Below, one piece after another: positions 16,660 to 41,600 of a stretch of 64,000 bases of DNA. Within the stretch, counting starts at the first letter, position 1; each line of letters begins with the position of its first letter. Origin of the DNA: Gadus chalcogrammus (taxonomy: Eukaryota > Chordata > Actinopteri > Gadiformes > Gadidae). The translations under genes were made by a program, and so were the position numbers. The notes under the pieces are model-generated. The model did not search any database. It was not told the DNA's origin and was given only the letters and a program-made list of their open reading frames with translations. Location: positions 1,185,684 through 1,249,683 of the forward strand of contig NC_079428.1 of the NCBI RefSeq assembly GCF_026213295.1, read 5' to 3'.

Positions 16660-17541
16660 CCGCCCGGATCAGAGGGACGCTCATCAGGAGAGGAGAGGAG
16701 CAGAGGGGGGGAGAGGAGGAACCGCAGGCCGGGCCCCGCTGAGGAGGGCCAATCGGAGCCGGGCAGAGACAGACTGAGTGTAATGAGGGGAGGGGGGGGG
16801 GGCCCGGCGCAGTCGAGTGCAACAGAAGTTGACCCTGTTGACTTGAAGCTGCGCTGGGTGTAATGGCACAAGCTGTGGCACTGTGTAACCCCCCGGTACC
16901 CACACACACACGCACACGCACCCGCTCACGCCGACGCACGCACGCACACGCTCGCACACACACACAAACGCTACCTCACACACACACACACAGACATGCT
17001 TTCTCGCACACGCACGCATACGCACACGCTCGAAAACACACACACCTACGCACGCACACAAAACACACACGCCACCACCACACTCACGCGTACACAGGCA
17101 CAGACCCTCGCTCGCACACACGTTCACACACACCCAGGCTTGCACGCACACGCACACACACAACCACTACTGCTCAACTCAAATCACATGGCTGGCCTTC
17201 AACACATGGTGTTTGGAGTCCAACATGAGGTCAGATGTAGTAGTTAGAGATTAAATACATCACTGCGCTGAAGCTGTAAGTGAATAACTGGGACTGCACA
17301 GGAGATTAGACTGCAGATGATCTGAGACAGTCAACGAACGACAGACTCGTGTCCACCCTGATGAATAATAACCAGCGCTCATCGGATAACTTATAAACTC
17401 TGCTGGTTAATTGCTGTAATTGATCGCCTGACGCTAATTAATTTACCCCTTCCTTGTATTTGTGTGATGTTGCCCGGGCGATGTGTTGTTAAAGTAATGA
17501 CATCACCAAGATAGATAATTGTGTATTAGGTATGAGCAGCA

Positions 17542-17573
17542 CATAAATATTCATTAGCTGGTGAATATTTATG
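17542..17573. promoter_or_regulatory. Perfect 12-bp palindrome in candidate enhancer
   Basis: CATAAATATTCA and its exact reverse complement TGAATATTTATG are separated by 8 bp. The surrounding 17340-17590 is unique, AT-rich, with several TAATTA/ATTA sites and no ORF, which is the look of a conserved developmental enhancer near nfib. Function is inferred only. Confidence 0.35.
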
Positions 17574-17648
17574 ATTCACTTATTGCAACAAAAAAAAACG
17601 GATTGGATAATGATGCAGCCTCGTTAGGATGGTACAAACACAGTGCGT

Positions 17649-17720
<72 letters not shown>
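17649..17720. repeat. (AC)n microsatellite
   Basis: Uninterrupted AC dinucleotides, about 70 bp. Confidence 0.98.
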
Positions 17721-17723
<3 letters not shown>

Positions 17724-18795
17724 CAACAGTCAAGGTTAAACGGAGAGGCACAAACAAAACCTTCTTCCATGTTCTGGAGTGAAGAGCGTGAAAAAGGAGT
17801 TAAGTTCAATAGGCATCATACATCCAGCCTTTGTATCAGGAGGCTCCATCAACCCCTTTATAATCTTTATAATCTTCATAAAATAGGATTTTACAATCTG
17901 ATCTGTTCCTGTCCATCGACTGAAGCAGAGAAACATGGCTTCTATCAACTGCAGTAGCAAAGTGGTTATTTTGATTATATAATCTCCTGAAAATCTAGGC
18001 CTGGGGATTGAAGATGCATACACTGTATAACCCCAGCACCAAAATCCTCCCAAAAACATGATCCACACGCAACAAGATATTAAAGTACCTTTCCTTCATG
18101 TTGCATGCATCATGTGTTCCCACCGCATCATAGATTGAATATAAATCAAGTCAGACCCTTGAGCGTTGACTCATAAATTAATTCCCCGGTAGGCCGACTG
18201 ATCTACCCCTCACCACTTGATGGTTTTTCGCACCGGTCTGTGTTTCAGTGGATTTACACATCTGAATAAGCCGTGTAAATAAACATGGCTGCCGCTCCGT
18301 TCCCATGTCCTCTGGCTCTGAATGGAGCTTTTCTCCGCCGGCCGCATTCCAAACCTCCTCGCTGAAGTCATTCAACGGCAGCTGGACGTCCAGGAGCCGG
18401 GGGAGGCATTAGCAAGTGGTCCCGGGACGCTGGATGACGCAATCCGTCTAGCCAGCCCCCCCCCACCCTCAGTACCTAGGCCGGATTGAGCCTATGAGCA
18501 CATGAACGAGGATGAATATGAATCCATTCATCAACGTTTTTCGCTATGGTCTATATGTATATGATATATGTAAATCTTACCATTTTAGACTATAGCTTTT
18601 ATGTAAGGGGTCCTTTTATGCATTTGTCAATTTTATTTTTAATTGTACCGATTGATTCTTGGTTAATGCAACCCGTTTGTGTTTATTATGTAAAGCACTT
18701 TGAATTTCATTTGCGTTCAAATCTTTTGTGCTTTAGGCAATAAAGCTATGTAAATAAAGTATGATTGGAACGATATTCTCATTTCAAAAATACCA

Positions 18796-18826
<31 letters not shown>

Positions 18827-20472
18827 GATAAATATTATTTGTGATTACTCCAGAATGACAATAGGAGCCCTACAGGAAAAATACTGATTCTTAATATAAG
18901 GGATTTCTTTGATGGGTGAATACAAATACCCATGATGCATCATAAGACGTTTGAAGTAATGCTGTGAAGAAGTCTTTGTTTGATTGATGCTTGGACATTT
19001 GTTTGTTCTGTTGCCATGGTGTGTATTTGATGCGTGGATGTCTTGTTTGGAAAATGTAAAGTATGTTGTAAAGTCCTTTTCTCAAGGTGTACAAAATTGG
19101 CTCACCGGTTTACGTCACTTAGCTAATCAGTTTGACATAGATGTTAATTTGAACGTATACTGCAGTAATAAAAAGTGTGATTACATTTCAAACCAAAATA
19201 CAGAAAATAATTATTGTATCATAAAAGGTTATTCTTTTCATTCACCTTAGGTGTGCTTAAGAGAAACGTCAGAATATAATAGCAGGATATATTATAGAGC
19301 AGGGTGCGTCCTATTGATTCTAAGGTAGAAAATCAATACTTTTCATCGTGTTGATTGGATTAACAGTTTCAAGTTCAAATTTTAATGGGATTTCTACTTT
19401 GTAGGAACAGACCTCATTTGAAAATCAATAGGCCAATCAATATCTCTACCGGTTTCCGGAAGTCCAGCTGCCAGAGACCTCCATCCTGAAGCTGCTCGCT
19501 CAAATAGAGAATATTCATCTCCAGGAACTAAAAGGAGGTTTTTGATCAAGTTAAATCCAGAGTTTGATCTGTAAGTGGATGACGAGTCAATGGTATATGT
19601 TAATCTGCCTTCAGCATCTCCCTGAAGCCGATCCTATTTTCCATTTTCCTTCATTTTTTTTTTTTTTCTGCACTTTCCTCACATTAAGGGCATTGTCCAA
19701 ATGCCCTTTATTTTATCTGCATAACATCTGACCTCATCGCAATGCCCTTAGTGCTATGCTTTCAAAAGTAATAATTTGATTTCATAAGTGCATCACGGTA
19801 ATATTATTAAAAAGGGATAATTGTTTTTTAATCAACTGACATATTCTCATCAACGCAACGTAGATGATTAGAAAATGCTTTGGTATGGAAGAAAAAATAT
19901 TTGTAAACATTTCCGTTATTTTTTTAGATAACACAAAACTAATGGAAAGAAAATAACATCGCACTACCAATACTGCAGTTTAGGTAGACTGAATCCCTAA
20001 ACCACCTCTTCTAGTAGACTACTGACCCAATCAAATCAGGCCAAGCCGACTCCAGCTCCGATTCTTGCGTTTGAAGTCAGAAAATAGGACACGTTGTATC
20101 CGAGTGGCGAGCGCTGCACGCATACTCCGTGTTCACTGAGCGGCTCTGCCCCCCTTTGTCCGGCCAGATGTCGAGGGCCAGCGAAGCTAGCAGGTGGCCC
20201 ACTTACTTCATTAGCGCAGCCGACCAATACCGCGGTTGGAGATTAGCAGCCCGCTGAAGTTAAGGTTAAGGGGAGAAGCTCTTTAATCCAGGAAACCAGG
20301 GCCAAATTAATCAATCAAGTTCACCCTAGGGTGCCCTCCGGCTCCTTATCACGTCAGTGTGTTATTGCGACCCATGTGTTGAGGAATATTCAATATTAAA
20401 TTCGGGGAGAGAGACTGCATGCGACGTGTTATAATAGCAATTAGGTTAAATTTTATGAACGGGCGCTCTCAC

Positions 20473-20620
<148 letters not shown>

Positions 20621-20639
20621 ACCAGGCCAGATTACTGCA

Positions 20640-22853
20640 CTCAAATAATCATTTTAAAATGCTATTTATTTTCCATCACCTTCCAAAGCCCGTAGGCCTC
20701 AGTTTTAGGTAAAAAAAAAAGATTACGTGAATCGTTTCTAAATGAAAACCTGTAGCAGTTGTTGACAACTGATCAATTAAACTTAATTTACTTCAAAAGT
20801 TTGAATTGATCATTAATGGGGAAAGCGTATACCAAACCCAGCATATACAGTTAACATTTAAACAGTGAATTGATTCCAACAGAAACAGAACCGATACAAC
20901 AACATTAATATGGATAACATCCCTTTCATGCTATTGGAGTGTAAAGACATGTTAATCAGTGCAGCATTATATTCTATCTTTCCCCTGAAGTCCCCCAGTC
21001 GTTCCATCGCCTTTCCCCGGGTCAAATATGTCGTTTCCGAAGACGGACGGATTCTTCTGTGACCGGGGTACTTGGTTTGTCGGAGGACCGTGGACTGTGA
21101 ATAAAAGTGATGAAGGTAAACATAAAAAGGCTGTAGGACAGGCACTTAAATCCACCGAGCACAATGCCCCCCCCCCCCCCCCCCAGTTTGGCCCTCCTCT
21201 CCTGCGCCAGCTCACACCACGTCAGAACAACAAAGAGAAAAACTTAACAGAAGGCCAGGAATAACTTCATTGTGAAACATCCCCAGACTACAAACATCTT
21301 GTCCGATATTGGCCCGTCTACAAAATAAAAGTGCCCCAAAAAACATGTCAGAAAGTGTAGTTCTTTCACGTCTAGTGCCATTGAATGGAGGCATAATGTA
21401 GAGTAACTTTCTCTTCACAATACAGTTCATAAAATAAGACGTGTTGCGCATATATATTCAATTGTACACCATCGTATGTGTCTCCACACGTTAAGTGCTA
21501 TGGTTGATGGTGAGAGGCTTTTAGTTAGCCTCTATGTCCCATACGCGGTACTAAATAAACCTCTCCCGTACATTGTTAAAGTTGTATTCAAGACTACATT
21601 CAGACAGGAGACAGTAGGATGGGCCATGAGGCAGCTGTTATAGTATGCTTGTAGTTCTCGGGAGAAACAACAAATGAAAAACCTACGATTATCTAAGTGT
21701 AGGTGGAGTGTACATCTTTGGATTCCACTTTGGCCTTTCTAAAAACGTGGCGATAACCTAGAGTTTCGTACAGCTTACTATATAAACCGAAAACATATAT
21801 TACACATATTTGATCATGCCTTACAAAACAGCGTGTTTCGTTAGAGTAAAATAGTTTCATAAAATACCTTCAAATCAAAGTATTAAAACAAAAGTACAAA
21901 AGTATAAAATAATACGCACAGAAAATCGAATGTTTATCAATTCATGAAACACAGCGAGAGTATCCTTCAGCCACCCGTTAAAAAAACACACAGACAAAGC
22001 AGAATCATCCTCTCTACAACTCTCTCTTCGTGAGACAAAGTCAACAGCACTTAATCAACCCCGTTACCGCTGAGATCGTACACCCAGGTCGTACAAAACC
22101 CCCAACCTGATACGTGACAAATCAAAGTACATTAAAAAAGTTTTAAAAACAAAATAAAAAAACGACCAAGGCACAGAATCACAACGACACTAAAACCAGC
22201 GCTTCTAAGATGGACGTATCGCCGCTGCCGCAGCTCTGTCTGTTCTGCCGTTTAAAAAGGTTCGGTATTGGTTGCACGGGCCTTGTTCACCTGTCAGCCA
22301 TCTTGGTTCCACTTCCCCTGACCCAGCTAGCGTTTGGAACCAAGATGGCCGCCTCGTGGACAAAGCCCATTGAGGTAACCTGAGAGGGCTCCTTTCTGCT
22401 TCTGGCTCCCGGGACTGTGAGGAAAGATGTCCGTCGATTCCGGAGTAACATTGCATGAAGAGAAGGGAGGGAATCCTGAATGCGAGCAGCGGCAGCAGCA
22501 GCAGCAGCAGTCACAGTGACGATTGGAGACGATCGAGGTCGCAACAAACACAGACACAGAGAGCAGGGCGTCTGGGTCTCTCTCGCGGTGGAGTGTTACT
22601 CCTCATCTCCGCTCTGTTCCGCTCTGTTCCGCTCAGACCCAAAGCAGAGCGAGGCTTCAGTAGAAAACTAAATAAAAAGCTTTGTTGTTCGTTCCCGTGC
22701 CGACGCAGGACACACACAAGACGACGTCGAAGGCGAAGCGGCGGCGCGGCGTGGAGCGTGACTCGATGGATCCTCGCCTCGCCGCCCCCCCCCAGCGGCG
22801 GCGGCCCACGGACGGGTGGGGGGCCGGGGGGGGGTCAGAGGTCAGAGGTCAGG
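20640..22853 (-). other. zdhhc21: Probable zdhhc21 3' UTR and flank
   Basis: Lies just downstream of the zdhhc21 stop codon on the minus strand and has no other gene. A minus-strand AATAAA is present at 20670-20665, so a long 3' UTR is possible; the real end is not determinable. A short (CAG)n run is at ~22488-22510. Confidence 0.4.
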
Positions 22854-28526
<5,673 letters not shown>

Positions 28527-28539
28527 GACCCAGGAAGAC

Positions 28540-29746
28540 CTAGGAGGACCATAACAATAACAACTACTCAACATGTCTTCCCCTATTAGACATCCATGAC
28601 TCCAGTCCCTCGTCTAATAAAGAAATAGCTTTGACCAGGACTAAGGTAGTCTCATATGATGGCTCAGAAGTTAGATAGAGTACAGCGCTGCAATACGTTA
28701 CCTATTTGGTGCTGTTTACAGCGCTGAGAATAAGCATTATAAAACATTCAGTGATAAAACATAACAGGTATTTGATAAAACCGTACTTTGTCCAATGACA
28801 GCCTACATTTAGATGGTAGAAAACATACGCCTAGTACCAACCTAACCTCACGCGTCTTTATTTACTACGTATAGGATCCATGTTAACCATCATTCAAATC
28901 TGAGTGACCTTCCATTCAGTGTTTTCCAGTCCTACAGTCCCACACGTCCCACACAGTGACGGCGGCTGCAGCTGGTCCAACATTAACCCACGCAGAACCT
29001 GTTTCTATTGACCTTGGTGTGGCTGCAGTTTGATCCGAGGATGAATTGATGGGCTGGGGTGCAGTCCGTCTCTGGAGGGCTGCTCCTCAGCAGCAGTCAC
29101 ACAACGCTCCAAGCAATCCTAGAAACAGACAACCTGATACAGCAACCTACACCAACATCACAGGCTGAAGGCATGACTATTCTATCCCTCCATACGGACA
29201 GCATGAGTATTTACCTTTTCGTTAGTGCTGTCTGATTAAAAGATAACAACATCGACGCGTCTGTGTATGTCGGTGTGTGTGTGAAACACTTCCTCATCTC
29301 TTGGAGGGCGGGGCCGACAGGTGGAGGAGGAGGGGTAGCTGGAAGAGAACTGAAGAAAACTGTGCATTTCCATCAAACGTTCAATACAACTTTCTATGAA
29401 TTCATTGATTATATGTTCATTTTAAGTACACGTAGCGTCATCGCACTTCTGCTAAAATTCGCCGGTAGCTTTTATTTTGAGTACTGCGCATGCGCCATGT
29501 TCGTTATACTATACATTTCTATAAAAAATTCAATAAATCTTTCTATGATTAATTATTAAGTATTATTTTAAGTACAAATAGTTATATATTTGGTTTTAAA
29601 CAACTAAATAAATTTACGGTGATTTTTTTCCGTTTAAACGGAAATTACGTAGAGGGCGCGTCATCATCCTTCCGCTAACATTAGCCGATAGCTTTTATTT
29701 TGATCGGGGGCTGAGCGGAAGATCGGTAACATAGGCAGCCTTAAAC
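28540..29746. promoter_or_regulatory. Divergent zdhhc21/plaa promoter region
   Basis: About 1.2 kb separates the two head-to-head coding starts. It contains a perfect NRF1 site TGCGCATGCGC at 29485-29495 and an ETS-like CTTCCG at ~29671. A partial tandem duplication is visible: two segments (about 29360-29480 and 29525-29705) share TTCAATA...CTTTCTATGA, TTTTAAGTACA and TAGCTTTTATTTTGA in the same order. Untranslated zdhhc21 exon(s) should start here. Confidence 0.55.
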
Positions 29747-37647
<7,901 letters not shown>

Positions 37648-38440
37648 CGTGGGGGAGAGGGGGGCACGCGTGGTGTCCTGGCTTAATATCGGTTTCAATA
37701 TCCCGTTTTTGTTCAACAATGGTTTGTGGTGGATACATGACTAATGCACGTGCAGCAATAAAAAAAGATGTACAAATTGCAAATTTGAATAAACTTTTTT
37801 TTATTTATGCTGGTGTAAATCGATTAAACGCACGTCATCTTTACCCAAGAGCTTGGTGGTCACATATCTAGGGTGAATGTAAGTTGAATGATGCAGTTGT
37901 TTGACATGTTTGGACTGGAAACGCATTATAGAAGAATAAAGTTATGTTTTCAATGCTTGAGCAATTAAACCACAAAAGTGGGGGAAAGATATCGAATTAA
38001 GGTAATTTGTCTCAACCAGGGGCTTAAGAATGCAATATAAAGGTTTGTCGGAAGAATGCGTAACACCCTTTCATGCTTGAATTCATGAAAATGGTTAACT
38101 GCATTGCATTTCTCAGTATAGTCAGTAACAATAACACTGAAGATGGAGACAGAACCACACAACACAGAAGCTCCATCACAGAGCCGTAACCATAGGAACG
38201 TGACGTAACCATAGGAACGCAACGGCTCTTCTGGTAAACGTGGGTACTGCTTTTGAACACTTGGGGCGCTGTTTCTTTGGGGGAATATCGGCAGAACTAA
38301 CGATTGAATAAAACAGTTTTTACTATTATATATTATTATACTGAAATATATATAAATGGATACAAAATACATATTTGATGTTATAAAAAGTAAAATCTTA
38401 TTTTATTTTCAAACAAAACAAACGGTAAGAGTCCACCCAG
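37648..38440 (+). other. plaa 3' UTR and plaa-haus6 spacer
   Basis: AATAAA signals lie at 37757-37762 and 37935-37940 downstream of the plaa stop. The remainder to haus6 is unique AT-rich sequence with no gene. Confidence 0.6.
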
Positions 38441-38680
38441 TTACTGGAAGTGCGTCATACAACATCCGCCTTTGTTAAAAAAAATTGGCGGCTGTACCCG
38501 GGTTGGGTCGGGTCGTAGCGGGATGTTGTTTATGTTATTATCACGAGTTTAATGATTAATTTAACTGATTAGAAAGTACGTATGGATTCAACACTAGCCT
38601 TTAAACCACATTAATATTTAAACCTAACTCGACCGTGATCGTGTTTAAAACTACGGACCACAACTCACCTATAAGGGAGA
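38440..38680 (+). promoter_or_regulatory. haus6: haus6 promoter and 5' UTR region
   Basis: Immediately upstream of the haus6 ATG and ~500 bp after the last plaa polyadenylation signal. It contains ATTGGCGGC and a GC-rich ACCCGGGTTGGGTCGGGT block. That block and about 100 following bases recur, diverged, in haus6 intron 9 (43390-43490). The start site is not resolvable. Confidence 0.4.
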
Positions 38681-41600
38681 ATGGCGAGCCCGGCGTGTGT
38701 CCAGAGGAGTCCGGGGAGATACCTCTGGTGTTCCCTTCTTAGTCTGGGCTTCACCCCCGAGGCCGAGATCTCCAACCTGGTGGGCAAGACCAACGTCAAG
38801 TACATCAACCTGGGAGTGTAAGTTGCTGCTGTTTATCTTTGTCAAACCTTTTCTAAACATCAACCTGGGACTGGGAGAAGCTGCTGTTCAGCTGTCTTCT
38901 ACCCCCCTGAACATCGCTCTCCTTGCACAGCTGATGGTTCAATTCCGCGTCCATGTAACAACATTGTTCTACTTGTCCACAGGCACATGTTTGACAAACC
39001 CAACAAAGACGCCTTTTACATTGTGGTCCATTTCCTGTTGTATAAACTGGACCCCACTCGCTTCAGTGAGGCGTACAGGTCAGTATCTACATTGACTGTT
39101 GTCAATGTTTAACTCATATGTATGAAGTCTGTTATCCATATTCAACTCGCATGTAATAAGTCTGTTGTCCATATTCAACTCACATGTATTAAGTATGTTG
39201 TCTACTGTATATTCAAATCGCATGTAGTAAGTCTGTTGTCCATATTCAACTCACATGTATTAAGTATGTTGTCTACTGTATATTCAAATCGCATGTAGTA
39301 AGTGTGTTGTCCATATTCAACTCATGTAATACGTCTGTTTTCCATATTCAGCTCACATGTATGAAGTCTGTTGTCCATATTAAGTTCCATGTATGAAGTC
39401 TGTTGTCCATATTCTACTCCTATGTATTAAGCCTTTTGTCCATATTTAACTCAAATAGCGGTTGTCTGTTGTGTAGGTACTGCTGGCCTGTGTTTGACCG
39501 CAAAGCAGACACTGAGTTCAGGAAAATCACACTCGCCTGGCTTAAAGACATCGTAAGAACTGAATTCAGAATGTACTCATGGGACAATAAAGAAGAAACG
39601 GACTGTTCGTTGTGAAGCATGTTGTCACGCTGGCTTTTTCCTCCTCTCCCTGCCAGGATGAGAACAGCAGATCTGCCCCTAAAGTCTTGGCGTCTCTGTT
39701 CCTGTCCCCGGGGGGGCCCAAGTTTATTGCGGTGATGCTTCACCTGGCAAAGCATGTCATGCTGCAGGAGATGAAAACATTTACCACTGGTAAGATTTGT
39801 ACAGATTAATATACCTCCAGTTCCTATTCGTGAATTTTTTAATTTTTAATATTTAAGCTTCCTCCATGTGTAAATACTGCTCTTTAAATTTATAGTGATC
39901 TAAAATTCTGTGCACATTTCGTCGATTTTTACTGACACTTTTATCCAAAGTGTCACAAGTGACAACTATTCATTCACACATTGACACCGACGGCGGAGTC
40001 AGCCACGCAGGGCGACAGCCAGCTCGTCAGGAGCAGTCAGGGTGAGGTGCCTCGCTCAGGGACACCTCAAAACTCTGCTATGAGAGGGATCGAACTAGCA
40101 ACCTTCCGGTTACCAGCCAACCCGCTCTACTGCCACCCGATGTGTAGTTGGATGTATTTGTCCATAGCCAATGTACATGACCATGGCTGTCCTGTTCCGT
40201 TTCTATTAGATGGCCGGTGGGCCCCTGAGGAAGCCGCCGTGCCCGCCTCCACCATGGACATCGCCATGAAGAGACTGAGGCTGACCAAAGCCAGGCTCCT
40301 CCAGTCGGCCCAGGCCCAGGACCGCCTGCTGCAGGAGGACCGGAGACGCGCCCAGTGAGTACAGGGAGGCGGCTCCATCAAAGGCACCTCTCTTCCCATC
40401 TCTTGACTCTCATTGGTATTCATAATGTATATACGCTTTGAGCTCGAGGTCCGCAAGAGACTCAAGACTCACTTTGAGTTCAGAGTTCACCTGGACTGCA
40501 TAGGTTACCCCTTACCCCCTCCCGTACTCCCCTAAAAGTACCCCTTTAAAGCACTTAGAGTGTAGCATTGTGTTGCATCGAATCCATCTATCTTTGTTGC
40601 ATACGGGGAATGGGTTAACCTAGTGATAGTTAGTGCTTGGTTCTATGTATATTCTTACTGTACCGAAACTCGAAAGAGATATATTGTTGTGTCTCTTTCT
40701 TCGGACAAATGTCCAAATTGTAAGACTCTTTGGATAAAAGCGTCTGCTAAACAAAAATGTAGGTCACCTCTAAAGTACTGAACAAACCACACTGCTACCG
40801 TCTGATTGGCCGAAAGGGCTACCCTGTGACTGGCTGATTAAGCATTGATGCAAACAACCTGGAAGAGTTTTAAAAAGGCGGGTCACAGGGCTTCGGTTTG
40901 CCTCTCAAAATGAAAACCTCCCTGTGATTGGACGTTAACGTCTTCTGCAATGATTGATGGCTGGCCCATTTTGTTAGTGGACACACCTGTCGGCTCATTT
41001 AAGAGCAAGCTGGGCATGCCGAGACACTCTGCTCAGAAACAGTGCTGCAGTCAGCAGGTTTGTGTCGTGAGGCCAGAGCTCGCGTGCTTCCTAAGTTATT
41101 TGGCTCCTCTTTGAGGGATTTGATTGATTTTTGTGCCAAGATCTTCTTTTGTGTGCTCAGCCTGGATATCCTTTTGTGTTCCCCTTATGAAGGACCCTGG
41201 GTCCGTCCATTCAGGACATCCGGGCAGAGGGAGCCAAGTATGACAATCTGCTCAAGTATGTGTGACACGCTTTCATGACATAAAGTCCTGTTTCACAGTA
41301 GTGTTGGTACCAGAGGGGCGATCACAGGTGTGTCTCATGACCTTAATTAGGGCCACTGGAATGCCCAGAGCCCTAATTAACCGAATGCTATGCACCTGTT
41401 TTTGGCCCCATTATTGTGCTGTGCGGAGAGTCACTCTACCTCTTCTTCCCCTTCTAGACGTCAAGAAGATGATTCGTTCATGGAAGGGGAGGCTTCGGCT
41501 CAAAAGCTCCTCAAGGTATGTTCTGGTGGACTTGAGAATTTTCTTTTTTTAATTAGTTTATTTTCATTAATGTATCAATGCACTACTATTTCGACAATAT

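Noticed and set aside
15262..16963. Minus-strand ORFs of up to 405 codons rich in WCFVVVVW and LLWFCCGSVV
   Set aside because: They follow two minisatellites (25 bp and 11 bp) exactly; only the small nfib exon at 16534-16659 in another frame is supported.
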